Assembly: GCA_017559355.1 (NCBI GenBank)
Contig: JAFYSL010000023.1
Span: forward strand, 1-64,000
Length of the DNA stretch: 64,000 bases
Direction of reading: 5' to 3'
DNA from: Muribaculaceae bacterium
GTDB lineage: Bacteria; Bacteroidota; Bacteroidia; Bacteroidales; Muribaculaceae
Within the stretch, counting starts at the first letter, position 1, and each line of letters begins with the position of its first letter. The notes beneath the pieces are model-generated. The model saw only the letters and a list, made by a program, of their open reading frames with translations. It ran no database searches and was not told the DNA's origin. Of this stretch, positions 16,724 to 24,785 are shown piece after piece. The position numbers were made by a program, and so were the translations under genes.

Positions 16724-17358
16724 TTTGCTTTGATTTTAAGAATTGCGGGATTGCCCGAATATATACCTTTTACACGGAATGACTTGCGCACGAGCGACCC
16801 TGCACCCACTACACATCCATCGCATATTGAAGTGCCGTTGGCCATAACCGATTGACTGCCAAGAAAAACATCATTTCCCACTACGCAACCACCATTAACC
16901 ATTGCTCCAGTAGAAATGTGGCAATAATCGCCAACTATGGCATCATGCTCAATGTTGCTATGAGTGTTGATAATACACCCTGTACCAATCTTTGCATCGG
17001 CGTTGACCATGGCAAAGTGCATCACTACTGAGCCTTCGCCCACAGTGGCACGTTTTGATACATAGGCTGTTGAGGCAATGAGAGTGGCGAGTTTTCCACC
17101 TACTTCTCTCACTTTGTCGTGAAGACGTTTGCGTAGCGATGGGTCTTTAATGCTCCCTACGGTTACAATAAATTGTGCTTTATCAACCCATTGAGCCATG
17201 TCATCGTCACACCCTATCACTTTATAGCCCGAAATCTCTTTCCCGAGTTCGCTCGGTTGTTCAAGAATGCCAAGAATGGTGTAGCCACACGATTCAGCCA
17301 CTTCGATAACAGATTTGCAATGTCCGCCACCACCTATGAGTATCAAATTTTTATCCAT
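16720..17358 (-). CDS. neuD: NeuD-family sugar O-acyltransferase
   Basis: 212 aa. The N-terminal part (about 1-80) is a Rossmann-like PglD/NeuD domain (LILIGGGGHCKSVIEVAESCGY). The rest is a left-handed beta-helix of hexapeptide repeats (IGTGCIINTHSNIEHDAIVG, then a turn with VFLGSQSVMANG). Such enzymes acetylate sialic-type acids or their amino-sugar precursors with acetyl-CoA. It overlaps neuB by 4 bp and follows legB by 14 bp, so all three belong to one nonulosonate operon. Whether it O- or N-acetylates cannot be read from sequence. Confidence 0.9.
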   Translation of the reverse strand: MDKNLILIGGGGHCKSVIEVAESCGYTILGILEQPSELGKEISGYKVIGCDDDMAQWVDKAQFIVTVGSIKDPSLRKRLHDKVREVGGKLATLIASTAYVSKRATVGEGSVVMHFAMVNADAKIGTGCIINTHSNIEHDAIVGDYCHISTGAMVNGGCVVGNDVFLGSQSVMANGTSICDGCVVGAGSLVRKSFRVKGIYSGNPAILKIKAK

Positions 17359-17372
17359 AATGGAGTAGAGAG

Positions 17373-18359
17373 TTATACGTTGTAGATGTTTGACTTATAT
17401 TTTTTGAGGTTATCCTCGTTAGTAAACCATTTGATAGTTTCTTCAAGACCTCGACGAATGTCGTATTCGGGCTCAAAGCCAGTAAGACCTTTGATCTTGG
17501 TGTTATCACCCCATAGGCGGAACACTTCAGAATTTTTAGGACGAAGACGTTGTGTATCTTCAATGAATTTCACCTCTTTCCCCATAATGTCGGCAATGAG
17601 ATTGAGTGTATCGCGCATGGAAATTTCATAGTTACTACACACATTAACCTCTTGACCTATTGCTTCGTCGCAGTCGGCAAGTTGAATAAAACCACGGCAA
17701 GTATCTTTCACAAAGTTGAAATCGCGAGTAGGAGTAAGATCTCCAAGTTTGATTTCAGTTGCGCCATTAGCGATTTGAGTAATGATTGTAGGGATAATTG
17801 CACGAGCACTTTGGCGAGGACCATAGGTATTGAATGGACGCACAATAACTACGGGCAATTCAAAAGCATTGTAGAAACTCATTGCCATAGCATCGGCACC
17901 TATCTTTGTTGCAGAGTAGGGTGATTGAGGTTGTTTTGGGTGCTCTTCGTCGATAGGAACATAACGAGCTGTACCATACACCTCAGATGTTGAAGTTACA
18001 AGCACTCGGCGCACACCATTTTCTTTAGCAGCTTGGCATATATTGAGAGTGCCTTTTACGTTGGTGTCAACATAGCTGTCGGGAGCTATGTATGAATATG
18101 GAATAGCAATCAATGCTGCGAGGTGGAAGATTGTATCAACATCGCGCGAAATGTGCTTGCAGTAGTGAGGGTCGCGCACATCTCCTGTTACAACTTCAAG
18201 ATTAGGGTGGTCAATACCTTCAAGCCAGCCCCAGTTATTGAATGAGTTGTATTGTGAAAGCGCACGCACTTTGTAGCCTTCTTCGAGCAACATTTCAGTT
18301 AAATGCGAACCGATAAAACCATCGGCACCTGTAACGAGCATTATTTTGTTTTTGTCCAT
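17373..18359 (-). CDS. legB: NAD-dependent 4,6-dehydratase, LegB-like
   Basis: 328 aa extended short-chain dehydrogenase. The NAD-binding motif TGADGFIGSH is at 10-19, and the catalytic pair Tyr148 and Lys152 is in SPYSATK. TSTSEVYG (122-129) supplies the dehydratase site, and RPFNTYGPRQSARAIIPTII the substrate region. It resembles LegB, which converts UDP-GlcNAc to the 4-keto-6-deoxy sugar at the start of legionaminic acid synthesis. It lies directly upstream of neuD and neuB. LegC and the 2-epimerase, the next enzymes, are not present here and must be elsewhere if the path is complete. Confidence 0.85.
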   Translation of the reverse strand: MDKNKIMLVTGADGFIGSHLTEMLLEEGYKVRALSQYNSFNNWGWLEGIDHPNLEVVTGDVRDPHYCKHISRDVDTIFHLAALIAIPYSYIAPDSYVDTNVKGTLNICQAAKENGVRRVLVTSTSEVYGTARYVPIDEEHPKQPQSPYSATKIGADAMAMSFYNAFELPVVIVRPFNTYGPRQSARAIIPTIITQIANGATEIKLGDLTPTRDFNFVKDTCRGFIQLADCDEAIGQEVNVCSNYEISMRDTLNLIADIMGKEVKFIEDTQRLRPKNSEVFRLWGDNTKIKGLTGFEPEYDIRRGLEETIKWFTNEDNLKKYKSNIYNV

Positions 18360-18390
18360 TGTTATATAGTTTTTTGTTTTTTATCAAGAT

Positions 18391-18864
18391 TTAAGCCCAG
18401 CGTTTGAATCGATAAATATATTCCACTCCATCTTCAGATGTGTAGCGAAGTACCATCTCTTTGTGTGAGAGTGTAATGATGTCGACATACACTATGCATG
18501 CTTTGGGCATATGCATTTCGGGAAGAGGAGAGTATATTGACGCACCTGGATTGGTGTTATTGTCGTCGGTGTTGGTAAAGTTGAGAGCAATGCGAGTTTC
18601 ATTGTCGGTATATTCCCACGAAGCCCATGATTCAAATCGACTATGAGTAACATCATTTGCTCTAATCATGCTCATTACCGACGATTGGAATTTCCATAAT
18701 ACGTTATCAGCCTCAGCATAAACTGAGTCAAGTTCGCCATTGGCAGTGATTTCATTAAGTTTCCACGTGCCAAAAAGATGACCTATGTCTCCGTTGTTGT
18801 GAGTACAAGCATTAAGTGAAATTAATGCAGTGATAATAAGTATGATGCGTGATAATGTTTTCAT
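18391..18864 (-). CDS. Lipocalin-like lipoprotein
   Basis: 157 aa. Lipoprotein signal MKTLSRIILIITALISLNAC with lipid Cys20. Then HLFGTWKLNEI near residue 28, the opening typical of small lipocalin-like beta-barrel domains of Bacteroidota, and a closing VEYIYRFKRW strand. No enzyme motif is visible. Its start overlaps the stop of the Wzi-like gene by 4 bp, and legB begins 31 bp downstream, so it belongs to the surface-glycan operon and could be a small accessory factor in the envelope. Function unknown. Confidence 0.75.
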   Translation of the reverse strand: MKTLSRIILIITALISLNACTHNNGDIGHLFGTWKLNEITANGELDSVYAEADNVLWKFQSSVMSMIRANDVTHSRFESWASWEYTDNETRIALNFTNTDDNNTNPGASIYSPLPEMHMPKACIVYVDIITLSHKEMVLRYTSEDGVEYIYRFKRWA

Positions 18865-20393
18865 TTCTTGCTAATATTAAAATTGCCTGAATAACTTACA
18901 GTGAGGCATCCTCCAATATTGTTGCCATACATTGAACCTTGGTCAAATGCAAATTGTGCTTTGAACGACAATCCGTCAACAACAGGGAGGGAGTAGGTGG
19001 CTTCAGCCATAAATGAAGTGTTCTCTACGGCTTTTGCGCGTGGAATACGTCCATCGCCCCAACCTTTGCGATAACCTCCAAGTACTCTATATTCAAGATT
19101 GTTATTAATGTTGCCCATTACACCCACATGAAATCCTCTCACAAGGTTATCGATATATTGAGGATAGCCATCTTTGTTATAAAGAGGCGAGGGGAGGAAT
19201 GGAGAACCTATTGACATGCCATAGTGAGAGTATGAGTTATAAAAGGCATTATTGTAATACTCATCGCCACCAGTGGCTTGACCAGTAATACTTGTTCCTG
19301 GTGTATCGTGTGGAGCCCAATGTAGTGGACCTGATTGGTTGGTAAGGTCGATATATTCAATTACAGCGCCATTAATCCAAGATTGTTTGCCACTGTTGTA
19401 CTCAAGTCCCCAAATTCCGTCAAAACCATTAAGTTTGCCTATGCCCGAACCATCTTCCCATGGCCATTGAACATAAGCTTTCAATTCGGTATCGTCTTTG
19501 AATCGATAGCGAGCCATGATATCCCAACTGCCAAGATGATTACCTGCTACATACCCTTCTTTGTCACTTAAACGGGGAATAAACATATCAAACATGTCTA
19601 CGATTGTAGCTGTGCGTTGCTCAACTTTAGTTTGCACTCCATTGTAGTAGTATTCTGTATAACCTCCAAATGTTGCGGCTGCTTGAGCACCGAAAGTAAC
19701 AGAAAATGGTACATTAGGATTGGTGCGGAAGTAGGCATATTTATAAGAGTACCATGTGTTTTGAGCAATGTGGCTATTAAAGTGATTGTATTGTTGTTTT
19801 ACCCATCGGCTATCGGTTGAACGTCCATAAGATATAGCACCACATATTTGCATCCACCCTTTAGTAAATGGAATATTTTGGAAATCAATAAATCCTGCTC
19901 TTACTTCAGGAATAGGGCGTGAGTTTCCACTTTCTATCCAGTCGCCACTTGATAGACGATTGTTGAGCATCTTTGACTCTTGTTGTTTGAGCCCTGCGGT
20001 GAGAAAAACTCCACGATATTTCACCTCGGCATATAGCTGTTGTACCCATAGCGAATCAAGTTTTACATGACTCACGCCTGTAGGATTTGCAGGATTCCCC
20101 TCTAAATAATCTACAGTAGAACTATATCCTCCAAGTACATCTACTCCAAATCCCCAACTAAAACGTGTTGCAGTAGAGATAGGTTTCCAAGTGCTTACTC
20201 GCAATAGGGCATTATCTCCATGTGGCATGATGCCGTGATTTAATGATGAAATATAATATGGAGCAAAATCTCCACTACTAATTGAACCGATGGTAGAGGC
20301 ATTGTAGTGAATAGAATCTTGAGCAGAAACTGAAGCCGAAATACATGCAACAACTACTGCCAAAATGTATTTTGCCGATTGTAATAATCTCAT
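18861..20393 (-). CDS. Wzi-like capsule assembly outer-membrane protein
   Basis: 510 aa with a signal peptide (cleavage near ASVSAQ, residue 25) and a beta-barrel composition: many alternating aromatic strands such as GVFLTAGLKQQESKML near 130 and LEYRVLGGYRKGW near 440. The overall pattern is that of the Bacteroidota 'capsule assembly Wzi family', outer-membrane proteins that anchor or organise exopolysaccharide. The C-terminus is barrel-like (VSYSGNFNISKK). It has its own promoter with an inverted repeat upstream (20421-20458) and heads the transcript that continues through the lipoprotein, legB, neuD and neuB. Confidence 0.8.
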   Translation of the reverse strand: MRLLQSAKYILAVVVACISASVSAQDSIHYNASTIGSISSGDFAPYYISSLNHGIMPHGDNALLRVSTWKPISTATRFSWGFGVDVLGGYSSTVDYLEGNPANPTGVSHVKLDSLWVQQLYAEVKYRGVFLTAGLKQQESKMLNNRLSSGDWIESGNSRPIPEVRAGFIDFQNIPFTKGWMQICGAISYGRSTDSRWVKQQYNHFNSHIAQNTWYSYKYAYFRTNPNVPFSVTFGAQAAATFGGYTEYYYNGVQTKVEQRTATIVDMFDMFIPRLSDKEGYVAGNHLGSWDIMARYRFKDDTELKAYVQWPWEDGSGIGKLNGFDGIWGLEYNSGKQSWINGAVIEYIDLTNQSGPLHWAPHDTPGTSITGQATGGDEYYNNAFYNSYSHYGMSIGSPFLPSPLYNKDGYPQYIDNLVRGFHVGVMGNINNNLEYRVLGGYRKGWGDGRIPRAKAVENTSFMAEATYSLPVVDGLSFKAQFAFDQGSMYGNNIGGCLTVSYSGNFNISKK

Positions 20394-20420
20394 AATAGTA
20401 ATACCTAAACAATTAAAGTG

Positions 20421-20458
20421 TAAAGATACTACAAAGAATTGACAACCCCAAAGGGGTT
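20421..20458 (-). promoter_or_regulatory. Promoter of the Wzi-legB-neuB operon with inverted repeat over -33
   Basis: Minus-strand -7 box TATCTTTA (20421-20428) with TTTG (20449-20452) exactly 20 bp upstream. The -33 box overlaps the AAA centre of a perfect inverted repeat AACCCC-AAA-GGGGTT (20444-20458), so a protein bound there would block or recruit polymerase. Confidence 0.6.
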
Positions 20459-20546
20459 AACGAGATTTATTTGAGCCAATTAATAATTGAGAGTTAAGAA
20501 TTTTTACTCTATCAACGAAGAAAAACGTCGTTGAGGGAAACAAATA

Positions 20547-22040
20547 TTACTTCTTTCCTTTCCTAAATCGATACATAAAGTAGTCGATTGCGTCTTTTTG
20601 AATTTGAGAGTGTAGGATATGGTTGATTGAGAAATAGAGTATACCTCCTATGGTAATTTGTGCAATCAATAGTAATACAACATTCTCAATCACAAGAGAT
20701 ACTGCCCACATTGGAACCATTATTAACACAACTTGAACCACATAGGGGATAAGGTCGGCGATAAAACTTATGCGTGAGCGATGAGAGAGGGGCGCAGTAA
20801 CAAAAAGTGTAACCACCCAACTAATAACAGATGCAATAACTTGTCCCCAAAGTAATATTTTTACACCATACACAGGGTCATCGGTTGTAGTCATGGCTAC
20901 GAAAGGTATTGTTGCAAATAGTGCTAATAATGATGCACAATCGCGCACAACCTCCATATATACTACCAATCGGGCTTTGCCAAGAGATATGATATAGTTG
21001 TTATATAGCGAGTTAAGTACAGTGAAGATTCCCCTTAAAAGGAGTAATTGAAAAAGCATAATTGAGGGGTCCCATTTCTCTCCAAAAAGTAGGTGGAATA
21101 TGGGTGTTGACATCACAATAAGAAAACCTATGGCAGGGAAAAGGATATATGCGGTAAAGCGATTCATCTTTCCTGTTGTGCGTGAGAATCGTTCAGAATC
21201 ATCTTGCACTTGCGACAAAACAGGGAGAAATGATGAGGTGAGAATTTGGGAGATTGACATTACCCCCATTTTACTCCATTTATCTGATTGTGTGTAGTAT
21301 CCCAAACTCACTAAGCCCACTCGGTTACCAATAAAGAAAGAGTAGATGTTTTGGAATAATGTGTTGAGAAATGAGGTTATCATCATACCCGAACCTACAC
21401 TAAAAAATGATTTTAGAGCAGTCCATGAAAATTTTAATGATGGTAACCAATGGCTTGTGAACCACAATATTAGCGACTTGATTGTGGCGAGTGTAATTGT
21501 TTGCCACACAATTGCCCATGCTCCATAACCAGTTAAAGCAAGTGTAATGCCGACCACGCCACTAATAATCAATCCAATAGTATTGGAGATGGCAATCATC
21601 TTTACATCCATCTTCTTCATCAATCGATTGGTCTGCACTATGGCAGTGGCATTGATGATAAACGACAAGAACATCACGCGCGAGAGTGGAATAATGCGTG
21701 GGTCGTTTTGAAAACACCATGCTATTAATGGAGCACAGAACCATAGGATTACATATAGCAATGTAGCAATCCCAATGTTAAACCACAACACGGTACTATA
21801 ATCGAGTTGAGTGGGATTTTTGCGTTGAATGAGTGCGTAAGAAAACCCACTATCAACAAATAGCGCTGCAAACGCTTGAAATACCAAAGTAGCTCCTACC
21901 AACCCAAAATCTTCTTGCGATAACACTCGTGCAAGTACAATGCCAGTTACGGCATATAGCACTTGTGATGAAATGCGATCAATTACATTCCATTTTATGG
22001 TGCGAGCAGTGCGAAGTTTTAAATCGGAAGTATCACTCAT
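20547..22040 (-). CDS. Wzx-type polysaccharide flippase
   Basis: 497 aa integral membrane protein with about 12-14 hydrophobic segments. It belongs to the MOP superfamily polysaccharide exporters (WzxC-like): RTIKWNVIDRISSQVLYAVTG near residue 13, VLARVLSQEDFGLVG near 35, and GYYTQSDKW near 245. It moves undecaprenyl-linked glycan repeat units across the inner membrane. It ends the dusB - GIN - GIN - wzx run (gaps of 2 to 44 bp) and is followed by a promoter for the Wzi-like gene, so the two transcripts together cover flipping and surface assembly. Confidence 0.9.
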   Translation of the reverse strand: MSDTSDLKLRTARTIKWNVIDRISSQVLYAVTGIVLARVLSQEDFGLVGATLVFQAFAALFVDSGFSYALIQRKNPTQLDYSTVLWFNIGIATLLYVILWFCAPLIAWCFQNDPRIIPLSRVMFLSFIINATAIVQTNRLMKKMDVKMIAISNTIGLIISGVVGITLALTGYGAWAIVWQTITLATIKSLILWFTSHWLPSLKFSWTALKSFFSVGSGMMITSFLNTLFQNIYSFFIGNRVGLVSLGYYTQSDKWSKMGVMSISQILTSSFLPVLSQVQDDSERFSRTTGKMNRFTAYILFPAIGFLIVMSTPIFHLLFGEKWDPSIMLFQLLLLRGIFTVLNSLYNNYIISLGKARLVVYMEVVRDCASLLALFATIPFVAMTTTDDPVYGVKILLWGQVIASVISWVVTLFVTAPLSHRSRISFIADLIPYVVQVVLIMVPMWAVSLVIENVVLLLIAQITIGGILYFSINHILHSQIQKDAIDYFMYRFRKGKK

Positions 22041-22062
22041 GATATTTTATTGATACTACTTA

Positions 22063-22773
22063 TTAATTTTCGTTATCAAGCGAGGTCAATGATACCCCTA
22101 CTGCACGATTTTTTATTTCGGCAGGTTTCCCTTTGTAATATATTTTACCTGAAGATATTCCCGAAACGCTGAGTTTTTTTTGAGCATGACAGCCTATCGT
22201 ACCTGAACCAATCATTACGCATTTAACCTCTGATGAAGTGAGATTATCGGCTTGAATTGTACCTTTGCCAGTATTACTTAATTTAGCAGTCCTAACATTG
22301 CCATGAAGTATTAATTGTCCATTTCCAGTGTCAATTGAGCCATCAATGTAAGTCACATCAATATTGTCAACAATCAATCGTCCATTGCCTATCAATCGAG
22401 CCTTAAATTCGGAACATGGAGCAAAACCAGTAACTCTCACTGTCGAGTCTCCACTGTTTTCTACTTTGGTGAGAAATTTAGAATATACAGTAACAGTTGG
22501 GACTGGTATTCCTGCGATATCTTTACCCAACAGACGAATAGAAAGACGATCGTTTGAATTGTTAAAAGTCAAAGCCGAGGCAATTTTATCTTCAGCAATA
22601 AACACTACATGACCAGCCGAGTCAGCATTCGCTTTATAGATTACATTGATACCTTCTACAACTTTTAATTCTGAAAAATCTTTTACATCAAGTTCATAGC
22701 GCATGAGCCCCTCGGCAGAGATTCCAATGCACGTCAGTAAACTTAGGATGATGGTTATTGCAATTTTTTTCAT
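22063..22773 (-). CDS. Exported GIN-domain (DUF2807) protein
   Basis: 236 aa from ATG 22773, where the signal peptide MKKIAITIILSLLTCIGISAEG begins; the longer frame to 22812 would put 13 hydrophilic residues before it. The mature part is a repetitive beta-structure rich in G, S, N and D (VKDFSELKVVEGINVIYKAN, then short strands such as NGQLILHGNVRTAKLSNTGK), the GIN/DUF2807 fold of a right-handed beta-helix. The role is unknown; it is presumed to be periplasmic or on the surface. It is a paralogue of the next upstream gene and lies between it and the Wzx flippase. Confidence 0.8.
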   Translation of the reverse strand: MKKIAITIILSLLTCIGISAEGLMRYELDVKDFSELKVVEGINVIYKANADSAGHVVFIAEDKIASALTFNNSNDRLSIRLLGKDIAGIPVPTVTVYSKFLTKVENSGDSTVRVTGFAPCSEFKARLIGNGRLIVDNIDVTYIDGSIDTGNGQLILHGNVRTAKLSNTGKGTIQADNLTSSEVKCVMIGSGTIGCHAQKKLSVSGISSGKIYYKGKPAEIKNRAVGVSLTSLDNEN

Positions 22774-22817
22774 AATGTTGTATTTAGAGTCAAATGTATT
22801 TGATTTAGACACGGCGT

Positions 22818-23567
22818 CTATCTAGTTTGTTTAAGTGATTTGTAAGATAAATCGGTAGTGTCGATATTTCCAGGGCCATTTGTGATTAGTGTGAGTTGAC
22901 CTGTTTTGCCTGATAGTTTGAAATTACCACTGCTATTCACTGTGAAAGAGGCTTGTCTTACCAATATGTCGGCAAGTGTAATATCAGCACTGCCATTTGA
23001 AACAAACAATCCTTCATAAGCCTTAATGCTTTTGAGTTTCATTTCTCCCGAGCCATTGCTTACTACCGATAAGCGACGCGCTTTGGTGTCTTTAGCATAT
23101 ACACTTCCAGTGTTATTGTTTACGATACTCAAAAAATATGCTTTTAAGTCTCCGATTTTTATATTGCCATTAGCATTTTGTATCACGTGAAGGTGATTTA
23201 GACGAGGAGTTTCTTTAATTACCAAATTCCCACTACCATTCATAATGACTGCCTTTAGCGAATCATTGCAAAATACGATGATGCGTGACGCTACATCATT
23301 GAGCTCGTTATTACCATCGATAATCAATCGATTGTTCTCATTGCGACATTCTATGCGTTGTGCCGATTCGTTTTCAGTGCGATATACAACATAACGATGA
23401 TATTCAGGATTGAAAACACACTCTACCGTAACGTCTCCATTTACCAAAATCTCATCAAATGGCTGTGCTGTGAGTAGAGTTACATTTTGAGTATTGTTGA
23501 TATCTTCTTGTGCATAAGAGGTAACTGCACATAATGCAATGAGTAAAGATAGAATTAATCGTTTCAT
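22818..23567 (-). CDS. Exported GIN-domain (DUF2807) protein
   Basis: 249 aa. The signal peptide ends near TSYAQE (residue 20). A beta-helical GIN-type domain follows: QPFDEILVNGDVTVECVF near residue 35, then repeats such as AVIMNGSGNLVIKETP and RLSVVSNGSGEMKLKSI. The product shares length and design with its downstream neighbour. The start is 2 bp past the dusB stop, so translation is probably coupled. No catalytic motif is visible. Similar tandem pairs are common in Bacteroidota, without a settled role. Confidence 0.82.
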   Translation of the reverse strand: MKRLILSLLIALCAVTSYAQEDINNTQNVTLLTAQPFDEILVNGDVTVECVFNPEYHRYVVYRTENESAQRIECRNENNRLIIDGNNELNDVASRIIVFCNDSLKAVIMNGSGNLVIKETPRLNHLHVIQNANGNIKIGDLKAYFLSIVNNNTGSVYAKDTKARRLSVVSNGSGEMKLKSIKAYEGLFVSNGSADITLADILVRQASFTVNSSGNFKLSGKTGQLTLITNGPGNIDTTDLSYKSLKQTR

Positions 23568-23569
23568 TT

Positions 23570-24589
23570 TTAATCGTTTTTAGAGGTTGAAGAGAGAATT
23601 TGAATGTTAGGTATAATTTCAGTTTCAATGCGATGAAGAATTTCATCAAGTTCGGCAAAATTATCGGCGCGAAGCATAGCTATGCGAGTGTCGCGGAAGA
23701 ATGGAATGCCTTTGAATAGAGGAGATGCAGCCAAGTGACGGCGAATGTGAAGAATGCCACGATACTCATCAATGCGGTCGATGCTTTCAGCGATTTGTCG
23801 GCGCAAAATTTTGAATTTTTCAGCAAGAGGCAATTCCTCGCCACGCTCACCAGTTAGAAGCATCTGCTTCATGTCATGAAATATCCAAGGAGCACCTATA
23901 GATGCACGGCCTACCATCACACCATCAACGCCATAACGGTCGTAGGCTTCTACTACCTGTTCGGGAGTCGTGATGTCGCCATTACCAATCAATGGTATTG
24001 TCAATCGTGGATTTTCTTTCACTCGGGCAATCATTTCCCAGTCGGCATTGCCAGTATACATTTGCGAACGAGTGCGACCATGCACCGTCAACGCCATAAT
24101 GCCACAATCTTGCAACTGCTCGGCAAGTTCAACGATGATTTTACTATTGTGGTCCCATCCAAGACGAGTCTTTACCGTAACAGGAATCTTAACGGCATCA
24201 ACCACGGCACGAGTAATTTCGAGCATTTTAGGTATATCGCGAAGCATACCTGCCCCCGCACCTTTACCTGCCACTTTCTTTACAGGGCAACCAAAGTTGA
24301 TGTCAAGAATGTCTGGACGTGCCTCCTCTACAATCTTTGCAGCTTCCACCATAGCGTCAACCTCACGACCATAAATTTGAATAGCCGTAGGACGCTCGCC
24401 TGGATCAATATTTAGTTTGCGAGTTGTAGAGTTTATATTGCGAATAAGAGCCTCGGCCGACACAAATTCGGTATATACCATATCAGCCCCAAGCTCCTTA
24501 CATATCAAGCGAAACGAAAGGTCGGTAACATCTTCCATAGGAGCCAACATTACTGGACGATTACCAAGGTCTATATCTCCAATTTTCAT
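23570..24589 (-). CDS. dusB: tRNA-dihydrouridine synthase (DusB-like)
   Basis: 339 aa FMN-dependent enzyme that reduces specific uridines of tRNA. The TIM barrel starts NRPVMLAPMEDVTDLSFR (residues 10-27), with MVYTEFVSAEAL near 37 and the catalytic Cys101 in DINFGCPVKKVAGKGAGAGML. TVKTRLGW is near 140, and LTVHGRTRSQMYTGNADW near 173. GNGDI near 203 and GVMVGRASIGAPWIF near 225 bind the FMN phosphate. It is first in a minus-strand run with two GIN proteins and a flippase. A weak -7-like TATCTTCG (24611-24618) lies upstream. The genuine partner of the surface genes is probably just transcription. Confidence 0.94.
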   Translation of the reverse strand: MKIGDIDLGNRPVMLAPMEDVTDLSFRLICKELGADMVYTEFVSAEALIRNINSTTRKLNIDPGERPTAIQIYGREVDAMVEAAKIVEEARPDILDINFGCPVKKVAGKGAGAGMLRDIPKMLEITRAVVDAVKIPVTVKTRLGWDHNSKIIVELAEQLQDCGIMALTVHGRTRSQMYTGNADWEMIARVKENPRLTIPLIGNGDITTPEQVVEAYDRYGVDGVMVGRASIGAPWIFHDMKQMLLTGERGEELPLAEKFKILRRQIAESIDRIDEYRGILHIRRHLAASPLFKGIPFFRDTRIAMLRADNFAELDEILHRIETEIIPNIQILSSTSKND

Positions 24590-24726
24590 ATAGTATCACT
24601 AATATAACCACGAAGATACTAAAATTATGGCGATTTCACGAAATTTTAAACAATTATCACATTTTATGGTGGTAAATTGTGAGTATTTGCACAAAAGTAG
24701 TTGGAAAAATGTGATTGAAAAGATAC

Positions 24727-24764
24727 AAAAGATGCTGTGTCAGAGAATTTCGACACAGCATCTT
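24727..24764 (-). terminator. Intrinsic terminator of the LRR gene pair
   Basis: Perfect 13-bp stem AAGATGCTGTGTC (24729-24741) / GACACAGCATCTT (24752-24764), with TTTT on the minus-strand side, 22 bp after the stop of the shorter LRR gene. Confidence 0.8.
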
Positions 24765-24785
24765 CCTTATAAATATCTGATAGTA

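Noticed and set aside
20503..20540. Stem TCAACGA / TCGTTGA after wzx as terminator
   Set aside because: No T run follows on the minus strand; too weak to call.
23876..24415. Long plus-strand open frame (179 codons)
   Set aside because: Fully antisense to the well-supported dusB gene.
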